Below, in pieces: positions 35,728 to 36,987 of a stretch of 36,987 nt of DNA; the stretch's first letter is position 1, and every line of letters starts with the position of its first letter. A model generated the notes under the pieces. It was not told the origin of the DNA, did not search any database, and was given only the letters and a program-made list of their open reading frames with translations. The translations under genes and the position numbers were made by a program. Origin of the DNA: a virus; IMG/VR virus record IMGVR_UViG_3300008261_000641, positions 1 through 36,987 of that record. One strand, given 5' to 3'.

Positions 35728-36144
35728 ATGAAGATTACAAGCGTGGTACTGGAACCGAACGACGCGGTGAATATCGTAGTCGGCGCGATTGAGGGCGGCA
35801 CGGGGTATTGGGCAGAGTGTACCGATTACAAGTGGAAGCGTTGGTATGTGAATCCCGACGCTAAGTTTGACGACCCCGACCACGACAAACTGCGGGATAT
35901 CCCCCGCGACGAGGTGCTCGTTCGCATCAAGGAGGACGAGGACAACGGCGAGCCGACGCGCGATGTGAACGACTGGTTTGAGATTACGACGGAGAACTTG
36001 GAGCGAGCGGTGTGCGCGGTGCTGAATAGCGAGTACGCCCATACCATCTCGTTTGACGCATACGGCGGCGAGATAGATGTGGACGCGACGGGCGCGGATA
36101 TCATCTTTCAGTACGCGATGTTCGGAGAACTTGTCTTCGCATAG
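35728..36144 (+). CDS. 138-residue conserved phage protein (AIEGGTGYWAE family)
   Basis: It starts at ATG 35,728 after AGGAGGTGTGT. The sequence MKITSVVLEPNDAVNIVVGAIEGGTGYWAECTDYKWKRWYV and later DVNDWFEITTENLERAVCAVLNSEYAHTISFDAYGGEIDVDATGADIIFQYAMFGELVF resemble a widespread phage hypothetical family with the core V...AIEGGIGYWA......W and a C-terminal A.....D...AD.I.Q.A.FGE..YG. It is acidic and has no known activity. TAG is followed directly by A16. Confidence 0.82.
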   Translation: MKITSVVLEPNDAVNIVVGAIEGGTGYWAECTDYKWKRWYVNPDAKFDDPDHDKLRDIPRDEVLVRIKEDEDNGEPTRDVNDWFEITTENLERAVCAVLNSEYAHTISFDAYGGEIDVDATGADIIFQYAMFGELVFA

Positions 36145-36174
36145 CCCGTAATGATTGGTGTATAGAGTAGGAGG
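36145..36174 (+). promoter_or_regulatory. Repeat element A16
   Basis: CCCGTAATGATTGGTGTATA then GAGTAGGAGG, six bases before ATG 36,181 and abutting the previous stop. Confidence 0.83.
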
Positions 36175-36180
36175 TGGAGT

Positions 36181-36477
36181 ATGGCAGGGTTTTATAAACA
36201 CAACTGCGACGAGTCTAAGTCGGCGAACTACCCGCGAGGTATCACAATCACGGCGAAGGTTCTAGCGAATCTGAAACCGATAGATGGAGATAGTCGGGTC
36301 TTCTGGGTAGAGGACACGCATAGCGATTTATTCTCAGACCAGACTACGGCAGAGTCGCTCTACTGCTTAGACTGCGATAGCGACTTCGCTAGGGTCGTGG
36401 TAGGGCTTGATCTGGTACAGGTGGAGTCTATGCTACAAGACGGCGAACTCGCAGAAGTGGAGTGGGTAGAAGAATAG
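36181..36477 (+). CDS. 98-residue acidic protein, unknown
   Basis: ATG 36,181 lies after GGAGGTGGAGT. The sequence AGFYKHNCDESKSANYPRGITITAKVLANLKPIDGDSRVFWVEDTHSDLFSDQTTAESLYCLDCDSDFARVVVGLDLVQVESMLQDGELAEVEWVEE has three Cys (one CLDC pair) and a strongly acidic C-terminus. The family is not recognised. DNA-mimic or protein-binding functions are possible given the charge, but unsupported. Confidence 0.75.
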   Translation: MAGFYKHNCDESKSANYPRGITITAKVLANLKPIDGDSRVFWVEDTHSDLFSDQTTAESLYCLDCDSDFARVVVGLDLVQVESMLQDGELAEVEWVEE

Positions 36478-36482
36478 GCAAG

Positions 36483-36512
36483 CCCGTAATGGTTGGTGTA
36501 TATAGTGGGAGG
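36483..36512 (+). promoter_or_regulatory. Repeat element A17
   Basis: CCCGTAATGGTTGGTGTATA then TAGTGGGAGG, five bases before ATG 36,518. This is the last copy in the window. Confidence 0.83.
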
Positions 36513-36517
36513 TGGAT

Positions 36518-36796
36518 ATGTACGAGATGATGACTTGCTCTGAGTGTGGGGAGATGGCGTACTACCCCGACGAGGTTGCCGTGGGCTTCTGGGTTCACGA
36601 TGGCGGTCTGGCGGTCAAGGACAATATCTTCGCAACGCTGAGCGTGGCAGATATTACCGACGCAACTGGTACGAGCGTACCAGAAGGCGCGAAGGTCTAT
36701 TGCTTGGAGTGTACGCCGTGCGAGTGCGGTGAGCACAAGAAGTTTGCGACGCACACGGCGGAGAATATCGTGGCATACGAGAGTGGCTCAAAGTGA
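36518..36796 (+). CDS. 92-residue two-zinc-knuckle protein, unknown
   Basis: It starts at ATG 36,518 after GGGAGGTGGAT. MYEMMTCSECGEMAYYPDEVAVGFWVHDGG...VYCLECTPCECGEHKKFATHTAE has an N-terminal CxxC, and a C-terminal CxxC-xx-C-x-C-xx-H set sufficient for one or two zinc sites. The family is not recognised. Its TGA overlaps the GTG start of the next gene (GTGA), the only coupled gene pair in the right arm. Confidence 0.75.
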   Translation: MYEMMTCSECGEMAYYPDEVAVGFWVHDGGLAVKDNIFATLSVADITDATGTSVPEGAKVYCLECTPCECGEHKKFATHTAENIVAYESGSK

Positions 36797-36927
36797 GCAC
36801 GAAGGTATGGTGCGACGACTGCGAGCGGTTTGAGGTTGTCTGCGCGTGTGTGGACAACCCTGAGCGAGATAATGCGTGCTACGAGTTGGAGCAGTCAGAG
36901 AACTGCGAGCACGGGCAGGAGGTTTAG
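36793..36927 (+). CDS. 44-residue Cys-rich small protein
   Basis: GTG 36,793 lies inside the stop of the upstream gene (GTGA coupling). The frame reads MSTKVWCDDCERFEVVCACV then DNPERDNACYELEQSENCEH and ends GQEV with TAG at 36,925. Six Cys (CxxC, CxC and two more) suggest zinc binding. It has no repeat element of its own, consistent with translational coupling to the previous zinc-knuckle gene. Confidence 0.65.
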   Translation: MSTKVWCDDCERFEVVCACVDNPERDNACYELEQSENCEHGQEV

Positions 36928-36928
36928 G

Positions 36929-36987
36929 ATGAGTCATATCAAGGAAACAAAGCGGTTTCTTGCCGAGGTGGACTTAAGCGCGGTCAA
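36929..36987 (+). CDS. Partial gene at right window edge
   Basis: ATG 36,929 follows GGAGG with a six-base spacer. The visible N-terminus is MSHIKETKRFLAEVDLSAV and the frame is open to the window end. It is too short to identify. Confidence 0.6.
   Translation, partial: MSHIKETKRFLAEVDLSAV

Noticed and set aside
31562-36512. CRISPR array
   Set aside because: The repeats are regularly conserved, but the intervals are genes of very different length, each with a ribosome site and start codon. There are no short uniform spacers and no cas genes.

Overview
The window is part of a tailed double-stranded DNA phage (or prophage-like) genome, most likely a siphovirus of the HK97-capsid lineage. It carries large terminase, portal, capsid protease with scaffold, major capsid protein, head-tail connectors, tail tube, tail chaperones, a long tape measure and a large set of fibre genes, and no contractile-sheath gene is visible. 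Several small right-arm proteins (a 73-residue protein ending WFDGYEEA, a 62-residue NLTDLIRYE protein, a 30-residue CxxC...HDC peptide) resemble, from memory, families common in actinobacteriophages, while the thioredoxin, Cys-rich and 241-residue genes recall phages of aquatic bacteria. An aquatic actinobacterial host is therefore a reasonable but unproven guess.

Layout. Positions 1-30,034 are a left-pointing late module of tightly packed, often overlapping genes. Reading right to left in transcription order: terminase small-like and large subunits (30.0-28.2 kb), a zinc-ribbon protein, portal, a protease-scaffold fusion, major capsid protein, a small protein, a GT4 glycosyltransferase and a 41-residue basic protein. 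Connector, tail-completion and terminator-like proteins follow, then the tail tube, a chaperone pair with a -1 frameshift signal, the 1682-residue tape measure, baseplate-like proteins, at least six fibre-type genes, a thioredoxin, a Cys-rich protein, a holin-like protein and a secreted or anchored protein cut by the window edge.

An AT-rich divergent spacer (30,035-30,506) separates this from a right-pointing arm (30.5-37.0 kb) of small genes. The first right-arm genes are extremely GC- and CpG-rich. Nearly every right-arm gene is preceded by a copy of a strongly conserved element (consensus CCGTAATGRTTGGTGTATA followed by KAGTRGGAGG), found 17 times, whose last bases form the Shine-Dalgarno sequence. 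In the left part of the arm the element is often paired with a related upstream repeat at a fixed 27-bp offset, followed by a leader hairpin, and the preceding gene usually ends in a GC-rich hairpin, so genes look like single-gene transcription units. Further right the spacers shrink until the element abuts the preceding stop codon. This array is the most distinctive feature of the window.

Several structural genes have interrupted reading frames. The tail chaperones carry a textbook A AAG GGG slip site, and a fibre gene carries an in-frame A AAG GGT site. Another fibre or baseplate gene needs a +1 shift, a lectin-like fibre is split at a GTGA overlap, and the large terminase has an in-frame TAG before its last catalytic segment. 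Some of these may be programmed recoding and others may be mutations or sequence errors; each is discussed separately.
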